Below, in pieces: positions 43,968 to 52,954 of a DNA stretch of 64,000 nucleotides. This DNA comes from Pseudooceanicola onchidii (lineage in GTDB: Bacteria > Pseudomonadota > Alphaproteobacteria > Rhodobacterales > Rhodobacteraceae): the NCBI RefSeq assembly GCF_004959925.1, contig NZ_SPUW01000003.1, forward strand, positions 496,001-560,000, written 5' to 3'. Numbering within the stretch: the stretch's first letter is position 1; the number at the start of each line of letters is the position of its first letter. The notes beneath the pieces are model-generated. The model searched no databases and was not told where the DNA came from. It worked only from the letters and a program-made list of their open reading frames with translations. Made by a program: the position numbers and the translations under genes.

Positions 43968-44053
43968 TTGTAGCCTTGTTTATAAGGCGCGGTGCGCGTC
44001 GGCAAAATTCGTGTAGGCCCATTTTGTAGGCCCGGCGAAAGTGCCGACACGAA
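43938..44053. other. Putative attachment-site junction of a dusA genomic island
   Basis: Left junction between chromosomal dusA and foreign DNA. Just inside are two direct copies of TGTAGGCCC (44012-44020, 44025-44033) and inverted pairs GTCGGCA/TGCCGAC (43998-44004, 44042-44048) and TTCGTGT/ACACGAA (44008-44014, 44047-44053). Such clustered short repeats resemble arm-type integrase sites. The 43968-44108 stretch has no gene and is AT-richer than the flanks. Confidence 0.55.
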
Positions 44054-44108
44054 CCACTATGTCAAATTCCAAATCGCGAATTCAAGCAGCGTTTCGTCGG
44101 TTGCTGTT

Positions 44109-45482
44109 TCACGCGATGTAGAGCGACTTGGCGTTGACGAACTCCTTCATGCCAAATCCACCATGCTCACGACCGTAGCCGCTGTCCTTCACGCCTCCAA
44201 AAGGCATGTTCGGGATGGCAAGGTTATATTTGTTGATGCAGACCATACCGGTGTCGAAATGCTTTGCGGCCAGGTCCCGTGCCCGTTTCGCGTCCTTCGA
44301 GAAGATACCGCCACCAAGGCCATAGCGGCTGTCGTTGGCGATCCGCATCGCATCGTCGTCATCCTTGGCCCGGATCACCGAGGCCACGGGGCCGAACAAC
44401 TCGTCGTCGTAGGCGGGTTGACCGGGAGCGACATCCACGAGAACGGTTGCAGGATAGTATGCGCCTTCACGGTCTGGCACTTCGCCGCCGCACAGCACCT
44501 TTGCGCCTTTTGCGACACTTTCCTCGACCTGCTTGGCAAGGTCGTCGCGCAGGTCCGTGCGCGCCATCGGTCCGAGGCCGCTGTCAGCTTCGGCAGGATC
44601 GACCAGTTTCACCTGCGACATCTGATCGGTGAAGCGATCGACGAACGTGTCGTAATTGGCTTCGGTCACGATGAACCGCTTGGCGGCTACGCAAGTCTGG
44701 CCATTGTTGTAGAGACGGCCAGCGACGCAGGTCGCGACGGCAAGGTCCAGATCGGCGTCGTCCAGCACGACGTAGGCATCGTTCGATCCGAGTTCGAGCA
44801 CGGTCTTCTTCAGATATTTCGCGGCTTGCTGGGCAACGACGCGCCCGGCGCCGTCGCTGCCAGTCATGGTGACGCCGCGCACCAGATCATTTGCGATAAC
44901 CTTGTCGGACTGGTCGTGGTCGATCACCAGAACGGTGAACAGTTTCTCCGGAATCCCGGCGCGGTCCATCAAGTCGCGTAGGAACAGCCCGCTTCCGGTG
45001 CAGTTCGACGCGTGTTTCAGGAGGATGCCGTTTCCGGCCATCAGGTTTGCGACGGCGTATCGGATGACCTGGTAGCACGGGAAATTCCAGGGCTGCATGC
45101 CATAGATCACCCCGATCGGCGCGTAGGTGATGACGCCCTGACCATCGGGGATGTCGCGCTCCTCATCGGCCAGTTCTTTCGGACCCTGTGCGGCGGTGAA
45201 ATCGCAGATCGCTGCGCAGAGGTCGATCTCATCGCGGCTGTCGCCGATCAGCTTGCCGACCTCGCGGGTCATGAGCTGGGCGAAGTCCTCCTTGCTGTCA
45301 CGAAGAGCCTGCCCGATCGCCTTGATCTTCGCGGCCCGGTCCTCCAGCGAGACAAGGCGCCATTGATCGAAGGCGTCGTGGCAGGCTTGGATCGCGGTTT
45401 CGACCTGCTGATCGGACATGAGATCATAGGTGTCGATGATGTCGCCGTTGGTCGGATTGATGGTCTTGATCGGGCTGCTCAT
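44109..45482 (-). CDS. sad: NAD(P)-dependent succinate-semialdehyde dehydrogenase-like enzyme
   Basis: The 457-residue aldehyde dehydrogenase has the catalytic Glu in LELGSNDAYVVLDD and the nucleophile Cys in NNGQTCVAAKRF. ISYNP-type N-terminal, YAPIGVIYGMQPWNFPCYQV and PFGGVKDSGYGREHG match the short Sad/YneI-type semialdehyde dehydrogenases. It oxidises succinate semialdehyde or related aldehydes. The ATG at 45482 has GAGGAA upstream, and a GGAAA-N16-CGTT promoter ends 34 bp upstream of it. Confidence 0.88.
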   Translation of the reverse strand: MSSPIKTINPTNGDIIDTYDLMSDQQVETAIQACHDAFDQWRLVSLEDRAAKIKAIGQALRDSKEDFAQLMTREVGKLIGDSRDEIDLCAAICDFTAAQGPKELADEERDIPDGQGVITYAPIGVIYGMQPWNFPCYQVIRYAVANLMAGNGILLKHASNCTGSGLFLRDLMDRAGIPEKLFTVLVIDHDQSDKVIANDLVRGVTMTGSDGAGRVVAQQAAKYLKKTVLELGSNDAYVVLDDADLDLAVATCVAGRLYNNGQTCVAAKRFIVTEANYDTFVDRFTDQMSQVKLVDPAEADSGLGPMARTDLRDDLAKQVEESVAKGAKVLCGGEVPDREGAYYPATVLVDVAPGQPAYDDELFGPVASVIRAKDDDDAMRIANDSRYGLGGGIFSKDAKRARDLAAKHFDTGMVCINKYNLAIPNMPFGGVKDSGYGREHGGFGMKEFVNAKSLYIA

Positions 45483-45515
45483 GGGTCGTTCCTCGTTCGC
45501 TTTGGTCACGAGGCC

Positions 45516-45540
45516 AACGCGACCCGGCCGAAATGTTTCC
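45516..45540 (-). promoter_or_regulatory. EcfG-like promoter of the aldehyde dehydrogenase gene
   Basis: On the minus strand GGAAA-N16-CGTT (one base off GGAAC). The -10 CGTT (45516-45519) is about 34 bp before the ATG, leaving a leader of roughly 27 nt with its Shine-Dalgarno. Spacer length equals that of three exact sites in the island. Confidence 0.55.
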
Positions 45541-45581
45541 ATGACATTCGCGAAGGTGACCCATAGGGGCAGCACGCATCG

Positions 45582-47210
45582 TCAGGAGAGGCGAGAGAGG
45601 ACGCCCTCGGCCCATCTCTTGGACGACGCGCCGAAGCAATCGTGCAGGCTGTCCGCTGCGATTACGCTGCCAAGGGCGAGGCGTCCCAGAAGGCTTAACC
45701 CCTGCACGGGCTCGTTGTCGTCGCCAATCAACCGCCCGTCGGACGCCGTGCGGGCGCCCAGGTCATCCAGCGTCGTGAGGTATCCATCTGTCATCAACCC
45801 GGAGATCAGGGGTGACACCACCTGCTGCGGATCCGGAGAGGGCAGGACGGCGTCGATCATGACCGTCGCGGTCACGCTTTGGTCCCGGACGTTCAATTGC
45901 CAGCCGGTGTTCATCAGCGAGATATCGGGGTCACGGGCCCATTCGATCGATACGATACCGGCGTCTATCAGGGTCATCAGCTCTCGGCAGGCACTGACCG
46001 GCGGCCCATAGGAATACCGCTTGAGGCCCTCATCGAACCCTACAATCGCCGCGGCTGTGGCAGGTGGTGTGTTCGCCGGATTGTAGGCCTGTCGCAACGG
46101 ATCCTGCCACTTGCGCCAGACCTGACCAACGACATAGCCGATTGACGGCGCGCTGACGCCCTCCGCCATTGCGACCCCGTCCTTGAGGACCTCCAGGGCA
46201 GAGGCATCCTCCTGGCAGCCCGGATCGGACCATTCACGCGCCAGCCAGTCGCCTACGGCAGAGCGGATGCCTTCTGTTCCAAAGGTCGACAATATACGGA
46301 ACACGGGCGTTGCCAGCGCGTCTGTCAAATGGGCCTGTGCCGCCTCGGGCGTGCCTTTCGAAGCTTCGAATACGGCCTTTCTGAAAACCTCTGTTTCGTC
46401 CGGTGTCGGCTCATACCGGGCGTCGATTTCACCGGTGGCAGGTTTGGGATACGGCGGTTTGCCGTCTATCGAAAACGGCACGATGCAGGCGGGTTCCTGA
46501 CCGGACGCAAGGTATTGCCCGCCTGCGAAGCGGCCGCCCTGACCAACCGTCAGCACGCGGATGACATCGAATGATGACAGGGCAAAACCCCTGATCGCGA
46601 GGGTCTGACCGGACCACTGCTCGGCCGCCTTTTCCAGCGCCCGTGCCGGATAGGCAGCGGCGAGCGTTGTATCGCGGTCGGCGGCATGGGCCTTCCAGTC
46701 GGCCAGCTGGTCGTCGGGCCGGGTCGGCGGCTGGCCGGGGACCATCAGAACCTCTGCATAGGGTCCGTGAGCGTTGGGCCCCGTGTGGACATGCCAGGCA
46801 TCATCTTTGCGCTGAAGGCATTCAACCTGCTCCGGGTAGTGCCGGGTTGTCATCATCGTCGCGGTGTCTTTCAGTTTGTCGAACCGCTGTTCAAGATACT
46901 GCCCCACCTCCGCCCGCGGTGGAAAGTCATCTTTGCCGAACCGGGGCCCCAGCCATTGTGCAAACGGGGTAAGGTCCAGCCCCTCTGGCCGACGCAGGTC
47001 GATATCCCGCAGGGGAATATTCACCAGACAGTGCTGCGGCTCCCGCGGATCGAAATTGGGGCCTGCACCCGGCTCGGGGTAGGTGTCGAAGATGTCGACT
47101 TCTAAACGAACCCCGCGAGCTGTCGCGCAGTCGGCGAGGGCTTCCAGTGCGCCCAGGCCGCGTGGACCCAACCCAATGATCGCGATCTTCTGAAATGCCA
47201 GTCTCTCCAA
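45582..47210 (-). CDS. FAD/NAD(P)-binding protein
   Basis: The 542-residue protein starts with a dinucleotide-binding motif (IAIIGLGPRGLGALEAL, residues 9-25) followed by VDIFDTYPEPGAGPNFDP, characteristic of the NAD_binding_9 / FAD-NAD(P)-binding family. GFALSSFDVIRVLTVGQGG carries a second conserved part. Members are flavoproteins of unknown substrate, some in siderophore or secondary-metabolite loci. It is divergent from the cytochrome oxidase operon and 99 bp upstream of the aldehyde dehydrogenase gene. I found no EcfG-type site for it. Confidence 0.8.
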   Translation of the reverse strand: MERLAFQKIAIIGLGPRGLGALEALADCATARGVRLEVDIFDTYPEPGAGPNFDPREPQHCLVNIPLRDIDLRRPEGLDLTPFAQWLGPRFGKDDFPPRAEVGQYLEQRFDKLKDTATMMTTRHYPEQVECLQRKDDAWHVHTGPNAHGPYAEVLMVPGQPPTRPDDQLADWKAHAADRDTTLAAAYPARALEKAAEQWSGQTLAIRGFALSSFDVIRVLTVGQGGRFAGGQYLASGQEPACIVPFSIDGKPPYPKPATGEIDARYEPTPDETEVFRKAVFEASKGTPEAAQAHLTDALATPVFRILSTFGTEGIRSAVGDWLAREWSDPGCQEDASALEVLKDGVAMAEGVSAPSIGYVVGQVWRKWQDPLRQAYNPANTPPATAAAIVGFDEGLKRYSYGPPVSACRELMTLIDAGIVSIEWARDPDISLMNTGWQLNVRDQSVTATVMIDAVLPSPDPQQVVSPLISGLMTDGYLTTLDDLGARTASDGRLIGDDNEPVQGLSLLGRLALGSVIAADSLHDCFGASSKRWAEGVLSRLS

Positions 47211-47366
47211 GTGCCCTGATCCGATGTCGAATGTCGCAGACTGTTCGAGTCACGCCGCGAGATTGATTTGCTTCTGCCCGTCATAGCATGGCCGAGGCGC
47301 AACACGCATCGTATTGCTGGGAAACAAGGGTAGTTCCGCAGGCCAAGTTGATATTCGCTCCGGCTT

Positions 47367-47391
47367 GGAACTTTTTGCCCTCTGGTCCGTT
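47367..47391 (+). promoter_or_regulatory. EcfG-type promoter of the cox operon
   Basis: Exact GGAAC (47367-47371), 16-bp spacer, CGTT (47388-47391). Transcription would start near 47398, almost at the ATG at 47400, implying a leaderless or nearly leaderless coxB mRNA if this promoter is used. Confidence 0.65.
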
Positions 47392-47399
47392 GCAGAAAG

Positions 47400-48416
47400 A
47401 TGAGCGCACGCGGGCACGGGCGGGACACGGGCTGTCAACCGACGGGTAGGACATTTATCGTTATCGTTCTTTTTACCGCGCTGGCAGGTTGCGGACGGGA
47501 ACAGTCTACGCTCAATCCCGCCGGCTACGACGCGTCCTCCATATCACTGCTTTTCTGGACCATGCTTGGTGGCGCGGTCGTGCTGTGGTTGGTGGTCAAC
47601 GGTGCCTTCTACTACATGTCGAGCGTGCGGCCCGGTGCGGTCGACAAGCGCTATGCCCGCCATATCCTGATCGGCGGGGGGATCATCCTGCCCGTATTCG
47701 TCCTCACCGCGCTGCTGGTGTGGGGGCTGAGTATCCTGCCGGACCCACGGCGCCCGGGCGACGGTCTGGTCGTAAGGGTGACGGGCGAACAATGGTGGTG
47801 GCGGGTCGAATATTGGCCGGAAGGGGCTGACACCCCTGTGGTCTCTGCCAACGAAATCCGCCTGCCGGTCGGACAGCGGACCGAAATCCATCTGACGTCT
47901 GACAAGGTCATCCATTCCTTCTGGATCCCCGCGCTCGGCGGCAAGATGGACATGTTTCCGGGCCGCGACACGATGATTAGCCTGCTTCCCGAACGGGCGG
48001 GCACGTATCGCGGCCAGTGTGCCGAGTTCTGTGGCGCATCGCATGCCTGGATGGCGTTCGCCGCAGTGGCGCTGGAGCCTGCCGAATTCGATGCGTGGCT
48101 CGAGGCGGAGGCCGCTGATGCGGTGGCCCCTCAGGATGAGGCAGCGCAGCGGGGGCAGGAGGTGTTTCTCAATGAAGGGTGTGGGGCCTGTCATGCGGTC
48201 CGCGGGACACCGGCGGTCGGGCTGGTCGGGCCGGACCTCAGCCACGTCGGCAGCCGAAAGACACTCGGGGCCGGTCGTTCCAGCATGACGTTGCAAAACC
48301 TCGAAGCTTGGATCGCGCATACAGAGGATCTGAAGCCCGAGGTCAAAATGCCCAGCTATGATCTTACCGGAACCGATCTGGCGGATCTGGCCCATTATTT
48401 GAACGGATTGAAGTGA
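47400..48416 (+). CDS. coxB: Cytochrome c oxidase subunit II fused to cytochrome c (caa3 type)
   Basis: A 338-residue lipoprotein-like subunit: signal segment with lipobox LAGC (Cys31), two membrane helices (about residues 48-68 and 90-112), GEQWWWRVEY, then the CuA site Cys207-x3-Cys211-x3-His215-x2-Met218 and a C-terminal cytochrome c domain with CGACH (Cys261, Cys264, His265) and Met in KMPSY. It accepts electrons from cytochrome c. It heads the operon behind an EcfG-type promoter, and overlaps the subunit I gene. Confidence 0.94.
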   Translation: MSARGHGRDTGCQPTGRTFIVIVLFTALAGCGREQSTLNPAGYDASSISLLFWTMLGGAVVLWLVVNGAFYYMSSVRPGAVDKRYARHILIGGGIILPVFVLTALLVWGLSILPDPRRPGDGLVVRVTGEQWWWRVEYWPEGADTPVVSANEIRLPVGQRTEIHLTSDKVIHSFWIPALGGKMDMFPGRDTMISLLPERAGTYRGQCAEFCGASHAWMAFAAVALEPAEFDAWLEAEAADAVAPQDEAAQRGQEVFLNEGCGACHAVRGTPAVGLVGPDLSHVGSRKTLGAGRSSMTLQNLEAWIAHTEDLKPEVKMPSYDLTGTDLADLAHYLNGLK

Positions 48417-50977
48417 AGATGCAAAAGAGCGGGCTGCCCGAACCGACCGGACCCTATCCGCCAACGGATGCGATGCTGGCAGAGCCGGTGCCGGATGAGG
48501 TTCAGCGCGCGCAGGAGGATCGCCTTCGCAAGGTGTGGGAGACGCCGAAGGGCTGGCGCTACTGGTCCGCAGTCAACAATTCCGAGGTCGGGAAGTGGTA
48601 TTGCCTGACGGCGCTGGCGTTCATGTTGCTGGCAGGCGTCATGGCGCTTCTGATCCGGGTGCAACTGGCGGTGCCCGAGAACGACCTGATCTCGGCCGAC
48701 CGGTTCAACCAGCTCTTCACGATGCACGGGTCGGCGATGATGTTCCTTTTCGCCGTGCCGATGTTCGAGGCAATTTCGATCCTGCTGCTGCCGGGAATGC
48801 TGGGGGCGCGGGACATGCCGTTTCCGCGGCTTTCGGCCTTCGGGTATTGGTGCTTCCTGATCGGCGGCGTCTTTGTCATCGGGTCGATCTTTTTCGACGT
48901 GGCGCCGCGGGCGGGTTGGTTCATGTATCCGCCGCTTGCGACCAAGGACCCCGGTCCGGGGTCGGACATCTGGCTACTGGGCCTGTCGTTCATCGAGGTG
49001 GCATCGATCGCGGCGGCGGTCGAATTGATCGTCGGCACTCTGAAGTGCCGCCCGCCCGGTATGCGGGTCAACATCATGCCGCTTTATGCGTGGTATGTGC
49101 TGGTCGTGGGCGGGATGATCCTCTTTGCCTTCCCGCCGCTGATTGCGGGCGATTTCCTGTTCGAGCTTGAGCGGTCCTTCAACTGGCCCTTCTTCGACCC
49201 GACGCGGGGCGGGGACCCGATGCTCTGGCAGCACCTGTTCTGGATTTTCGGGCACCCGGAGGTCTACATCATTTTCCTGCCGTCGATCGCGATTGCGGCC
49301 ATGGTGATCCCGGCCGTCGCGCGGCGTCCGATCTTCGGCTATTCGTGGATCGTCCTGTCGGCCGTGGGCACCGGGTTCCTGTCGTTCGGGCTCTGGGTCC
49401 ACCACATGTTCACCACGGGGCTGCCGTCAATCTCGCTCGGCTTCTTCTCGGCCGCGTCCGAGGCGGTGGTGATCCCGACGGGCATCCAGATTTTCGCCTT
49501 CCTCGCGACGCTGATGGTGGGACGGGTGAAGATGACGCTGCCAATGCTTTGGATCTCAGGCGCTCTGGCGATCTTCACCATGGGTGGACTGACGGGCGTG
49601 ATGCTGGCGCTGGCCCCCTTCGATTTTCAGGCGCATGACACCTATTTCATCGTGGCGCATCTGCACTACACGCTCTTCGGCGGCATGGTCTTTCCTGTTA
49701 TCGCCGGGGTCTATTACTTCTTCCCGTTCATCCAGAAAAAGAAACTGTCGGACCGGCTGGGGAAATGGGCCTTCTGGCTGATCTTCACCGGGTTCAACCT
49801 GACGTTCCTGCCGATGCACCTGACCGGCCTCTGGGGCATGCCACGACGGGTCTACACATATCCGACCGGCCTGGGTTGGGACGGGTTGAACATGATCTCG
49901 ACCTTGGGGTCGTTCATCGTTGCGGCTGGTTTCGGCGTGTTTGTCTGGGATCTGATCCGTCCGAAGAAAGACCAGCCGCAGATCGAGCGGAACCCATGGG
50001 ACGCCGGCACGCTTGAATGGTCGCATGACATCCCCGAAGAAGCCTGGGGCGTGCGGTCGATCCCGCATGTCACCACGCGCTATCCGCTTTGGGATCAGCC
50101 GGGGATGGTCGCGCGGATGGATGCCGGGCGCTACTATCTGCCCGACGCCGAGGAGGGGAAGCGCGAGACGTTGATCACGTCGGTCATCGACGCGACGCCG
50201 GTGCAGGTGCAACGGGTCACCGGGCCTGCCTGGATAACGCTGGCGGCGGCGGCGTTCACCGGCGGGGCGTTCATCTTTCCGACGTTCCACATGTATCCGC
50301 CCGCCATCGTCTGTGGCGTCTTCGCGGTGGTCTGTATCCTCTATTGGCTCTGGACCTCGACCGCGCGCCCGCCGGAAGCGGACGCCAAGGACGTGGGGCT
50401 GGGTCTGACCTTGCCAACCTATGCCGCCGGGCCGTCCTCGGTCGGGTGGTGGGCGATGTGGATCACGATGCTCGGCGATGCGACTGCCCTTGCCTCGCTC
50501 GTCTTCGGGTTCTTCTTCTACTGGACGGCCCAGCCAGACTTCCCCCCCGTCGGTGCCCTGCACGCATTGCCCGGTCTGGTCGCCCTTGCAGCGACGGGAT
50601 TTGCGGCGGGCTGGGCCCTGACCGTCGGTGCCCGGCATCTGAACCGCGGCGGCGCTTTGCAGGCCGCTCGGCTGTGTCTGGGGCTGGCGTCTTTGGCCGT
50701 GGCGGGCGGTGCGACCGCGCTGATCGGGGCGGTCACTCCGCTCGACCCCGAAGCGCATGTCTACCCGGCAACGCTCTGGGCGCTGGCGATCTGGATCGCT
50801 GTGCATGTCGGCGCCGGGGTCATCATGCTGCTTTACTGTCTGGCAGGGTCGATCTTTGGCAAGCTGACGCCGCGCTATGATGCGGATATCTGGAACGTCA
50901 CGCTTTACTGGCACTTCGTCACGATCTCCGCCTTGGTCGTCTGCGCGATCCTGGGACTTGCACCGGGGGCGCTATGA
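48413..50977 (+). CDS. Cytochrome c oxidase subunit I+III fusion
   Basis: The 854-residue protein fuses subunit I (about residues 55-590) and a subunit III-like part (about 640-854). Subunit I shows the haem ligand in FTMHGSAMMF, the CuB/Tyr crosslink motif FGHPEVYIIFLP, the His pair in LWVHHMFTTG and the haem a/a3 pair in FIVAHLHYTLFGG. It reduces O2 at the inner membrane and pumps protons. GTG at 48413 overlaps coxB by 4 bp; an ATG at 48419 is equally possible. Confidence 0.92.
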   Translation: MKMQKSGLPEPTGPYPPTDAMLAEPVPDEVQRAQEDRLRKVWETPKGWRYWSAVNNSEVGKWYCLTALAFMLLAGVMALLIRVQLAVPENDLISADRFNQLFTMHGSAMMFLFAVPMFEAISILLLPGMLGARDMPFPRLSAFGYWCFLIGGVFVIGSIFFDVAPRAGWFMYPPLATKDPGPGSDIWLLGLSFIEVASIAAAVELIVGTLKCRPPGMRVNIMPLYAWYVLVVGGMILFAFPPLIAGDFLFELERSFNWPFFDPTRGGDPMLWQHLFWIFGHPEVYIIFLPSIAIAAMVIPAVARRPIFGYSWIVLSAVGTGFLSFGLWVHHMFTTGLPSISLGFFSAASEAVVIPTGIQIFAFLATLMVGRVKMTLPMLWISGALAIFTMGGLTGVMLALAPFDFQAHDTYFIVAHLHYTLFGGMVFPVIAGVYYFFPFIQKKKLSDRLGKWAFWLIFTGFNLTFLPMHLTGLWGMPRRVYTYPTGLGWDGLNMISTLGSFIVAAGFGVFVWDLIRPKKDQPQIERNPWDAGTLEWSHDIPEEAWGVRSIPHVTTRYPLWDQPGMVARMDAGRYYLPDAEEGKRETLITSVIDATPVQVQRVTGPAWITLAAAAFTGGAFIFPTFHMYPPAIVCGVFAVVCILYWLWTSTARPPEADAKDVGLGLTLPTYAAGPSSVGWWAMWITMLGDATALASLVFGFFFYWTAQPDFPPVGALHALPGLVALAATGFAAGWALTVGARHLNRGGALQAARLCLGLASLAVAGGATALIGAVTPLDPEAHVYPATLWALAIWIAVHVGAGVIMLLYCLAGSIFGKLTPRYDADIWNVTLYWHFVTISALVVCAILGLAPGAL

Positions 50978-51375
50978 CCGACGATCAGCCAAAGCGTCGG
51001 GAAGACGAAGCCGAGTTCTCGGAAGAACAGTCGAGCCTTCTGAAAATCACCATGGCCCCCACGCTTTGGGCCGCGCATTTCGTGATCTGCTATGCATTGG
51101 TCGCCGTGACCTGTGCCAAGGGCTGGGATTTCCCAACCGTCCGCGCGGGGCTTCTGGTATTCAGCTGTCTTGTCGTCGGCGGGATCAGCCTCATCGGCTG
51201 GAGGGCTTGGCGACAGTGGAACGTCAGCGAGACCGGTGATTTCATCAACCGCCGGGGCAGGGCAGAGGACCGGCACCACTTCCTTGGACATGCCGCGTTC
51301 CTGCTGTCTGTGATCTCTGTCATCGGCGCGATCTTCGTGACCCTGCCGCTTGTCTTCATAGGGGGCTGCCAGTGA
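50974..51375 (+). CDS. Small membrane protein of the cox operon
   Basis: A 133-residue protein with three hydrophobic stretches (about residues 27-47, 55-75 and 105-130) and a charged N-terminus. I do not recognise a named family. It is overlapped by 4 bp at both ends with the oxidase I+III and CtaG-like genes, so it is probably an oxidase subunit or assembly factor. Confidence 0.75.
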   Translation: MTDDQPKRREDEAEFSEEQSSLLKITMAPTLWAAHFVICYALVAVTCAKGWDFPTVRAGLLVFSCLVVGGISLIGWRAWRQWNVSETGDFINRRGRAEDRHHFLGHAAFLLSVISVIGAIFVTLPLVFIGGCQ

Positions 51376-51944
51376 GACCGGTCTACCTTCTTCCTGCGGG
51401 TGCCCTGCTGGTGGGCATATGGTTACTACCTCTGTCCGAGGTCATGCCGGACTTTGCCCTCCACATGCTGCGCCACATGACACTTGTCGCATTGGCGGCA
51501 CCTCTGATCGTGCTGGGCCTGCGGAACCTGTTCCGGCGTGTCACGGTCGCGCCCCTTGCCGCGGCTCTGGTCGAATTCGTCGTCGTCTGGGGCTGGCACA
51601 TGCCGGCCGCGCACGCGGTCGGGCGGTTGGGGGGCGTCGGGCTCGTTCTCGAACAGGGCAGTTTCCTGATCGTCGGCCTTTTTGTCTGGGCCGGATGCCT
51701 GCGGGTGGATCAGCCGTTGGCCGGGGCCGGGGGGCTTTTGCTGACCTCGATGCATATGACCCTGTTGGGCGCGTTGCTGGTGCTGGCGCCGCGCGACCTC
51801 TATGCCGAGATTTGCGGCACCGTGCCGAACCTGTCGGGCCAGCAGATCGGCGGGATGCTGATGCTGGCGATCGGGACGCCGGTCTATCTGGTGGCCGGGC
51901 TATGGCTGACGGCACAGGCGCTGAACGAGAGGACCGCGGCATGA
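51372..51944 (+). CDS. CtaG-like (caa3-type) cytochrome oxidase assembly protein
   Basis: The 190-residue, five-to-six-helix protein has FALHMLRHMTLVALAAPLIV, VVWGWHMPAAH and LTSMHMTLLGALLVLAPRDLY; the paired histidine motifs match the caa3_CtaG family involved in copper insertion in caa3 oxidases. GTG start at 51372 overlaps the preceding stop. It overlaps the tri-haem cytochrome gene by 4 bp. Confidence 0.85.
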   Translation: MRPVYLLPAGALLVGIWLLPLSEVMPDFALHMLRHMTLVALAAPLIVLGLRNLFRRVTVAPLAAALVEFVVVWGWHMPAAHAVGRLGGVGLVLEQGSFLIVGLFVWAGCLRVDQPLAGAGGLLLTSMHMTLLGALLVLAPRDLYAEICGTVPNLSGQQIGGMLMLAIGTPVYLVAGLWLTAQALNERTAA

Positions 51945-52918
51945 GAATGGTTCTGCTGACGCTGGCGGTCCTGGCGGGGCTCGGTCTGACCGGGGCGGCT
52001 GCGGTGGTCGGGTTCGGGCTTTACAACGTGTCGGCCCACGCCGGGCATTGGCCGGGGGTGTCATGGGTGCTGCACACCACGTTTCGAAGTGCGGTCAAGC
52101 TGCGGGCACCGTCGATGGAGGAGGTGCCGCCGCTGGACGATCCCGATCTGATCGCGCTGGGGGCGGGGCATTATGCGACAGCCTGCGCGATGTGCCACGG
52201 CGCACCGGGACAGCCGCGCAGCGCGACCATCCGGGCGATGGTCCCCGAGCCGCCGGAGATTGCCGAAGCGGTCAAGGACTGGCAGCCGAACGAGCTGCAC
52301 TGGATCGTGCAGAACGGTGTGAAGATGAGCGGGATGCCGGGGTGGCCTGTGACCGACCGGCCGGATGAGGTCTGGTCGGTGGTCGCGTGGTTGATGACGG
52401 TCCAGGGCGGAACACCGAGCCCCGTGCCGCAGGCCACCTACGGGGAGGGCTATTGTCGGACCTGTCATGGCACGGTCGCAGGGCCGGTGCCGCGTCTGGA
52501 TATTCTCGGCTCGGACTACATCGCGGATCAGCTGGCCGCTTATCGCAGTGGCTTGCGTCCAAGCGGGATCATGGCGCAGGCGATGTCGATGGTGCCCGAG
52601 GATCAGGATGCGGAGCTTTCCGCGGCTCTGTCGACGCGCGGGGCGGGTGATGAGCCGTCCGGGTCGGGCATGGCCGACAGCAGGGGGAGCGATCTGGCTG
52701 CGAAGGGATCGCGGGACGTTCCCGCCTGCGTCGCGTGTCACGGTGCGGATGCTTCCAAGGGACCGCGACTGGCCGGTCAGAACGAAGCCTATATCGCCGA
52801 CCAGCTTCACCTTTGGCGGGACGGCGTGCTGGATCACAACAAACTGATGGCCGCCGCAGCCGTCGAATTGACGGATCAGGAGATTTCCGATCTCGCGGCG
52901 TATTTCTCCGGCCGTTGA
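51941..52918 (+). CDS. Tri-haem cytochrome c
   Basis: A 325-residue protein with an N-terminal membrane anchor or signal (residues 2-25) and three c-type haem sites: CAMCH (82-86), CRTCH (172-176) and CVACH (263-267). The last domain resembles a class I cytochrome c (GPRLAGQNEAYIADQL). It is expected in the periplasm, passing electrons to the caa3 oxidase or taking them from dehydrogenases such as the PQQ enzyme encoded nearby. Last gene of the cox operon. Confidence 0.9.
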   Translation: MRMVLLTLAVLAGLGLTGAAAVVGFGLYNVSAHAGHWPGVSWVLHTTFRSAVKLRAPSMEEVPPLDDPDLIALGAGHYATACAMCHGAPGQPRSATIRAMVPEPPEIAEAVKDWQPNELHWIVQNGVKMSGMPGWPVTDRPDEVWSVVAWLMTVQGGTPSPVPQATYGEGYCRTCHGTVAGPVPRLDILGSDYIADQLAAYRSGLRPSGIMAQAMSMVPEDQDAELSAALSTRGAGDEPSGSGMADSRGSDLAAKGSRDVPACVACHGADASKGPRLAGQNEAYIADQLHLWRDGVLDHNKLMAAAAVELTDQEISDLAAYFSGR

Positions 52919-52954
52919 CCGGAGTTGGGGGGGGAAGCTGCGCGGCGGACCGGG

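Noticed and set aside
43705-44108. tRNA gene as the island's integration site
   Set aside because: No cloverleaf or tRNA-like sequence is visible; the broken reading frame is dusA.
48413-50977. Frameshift or error as the cause of the subunit I+III fusion
   Set aside because: The frame is continuous with a sensible linker, and fused I+III oxidase subunits are a known arrangement.
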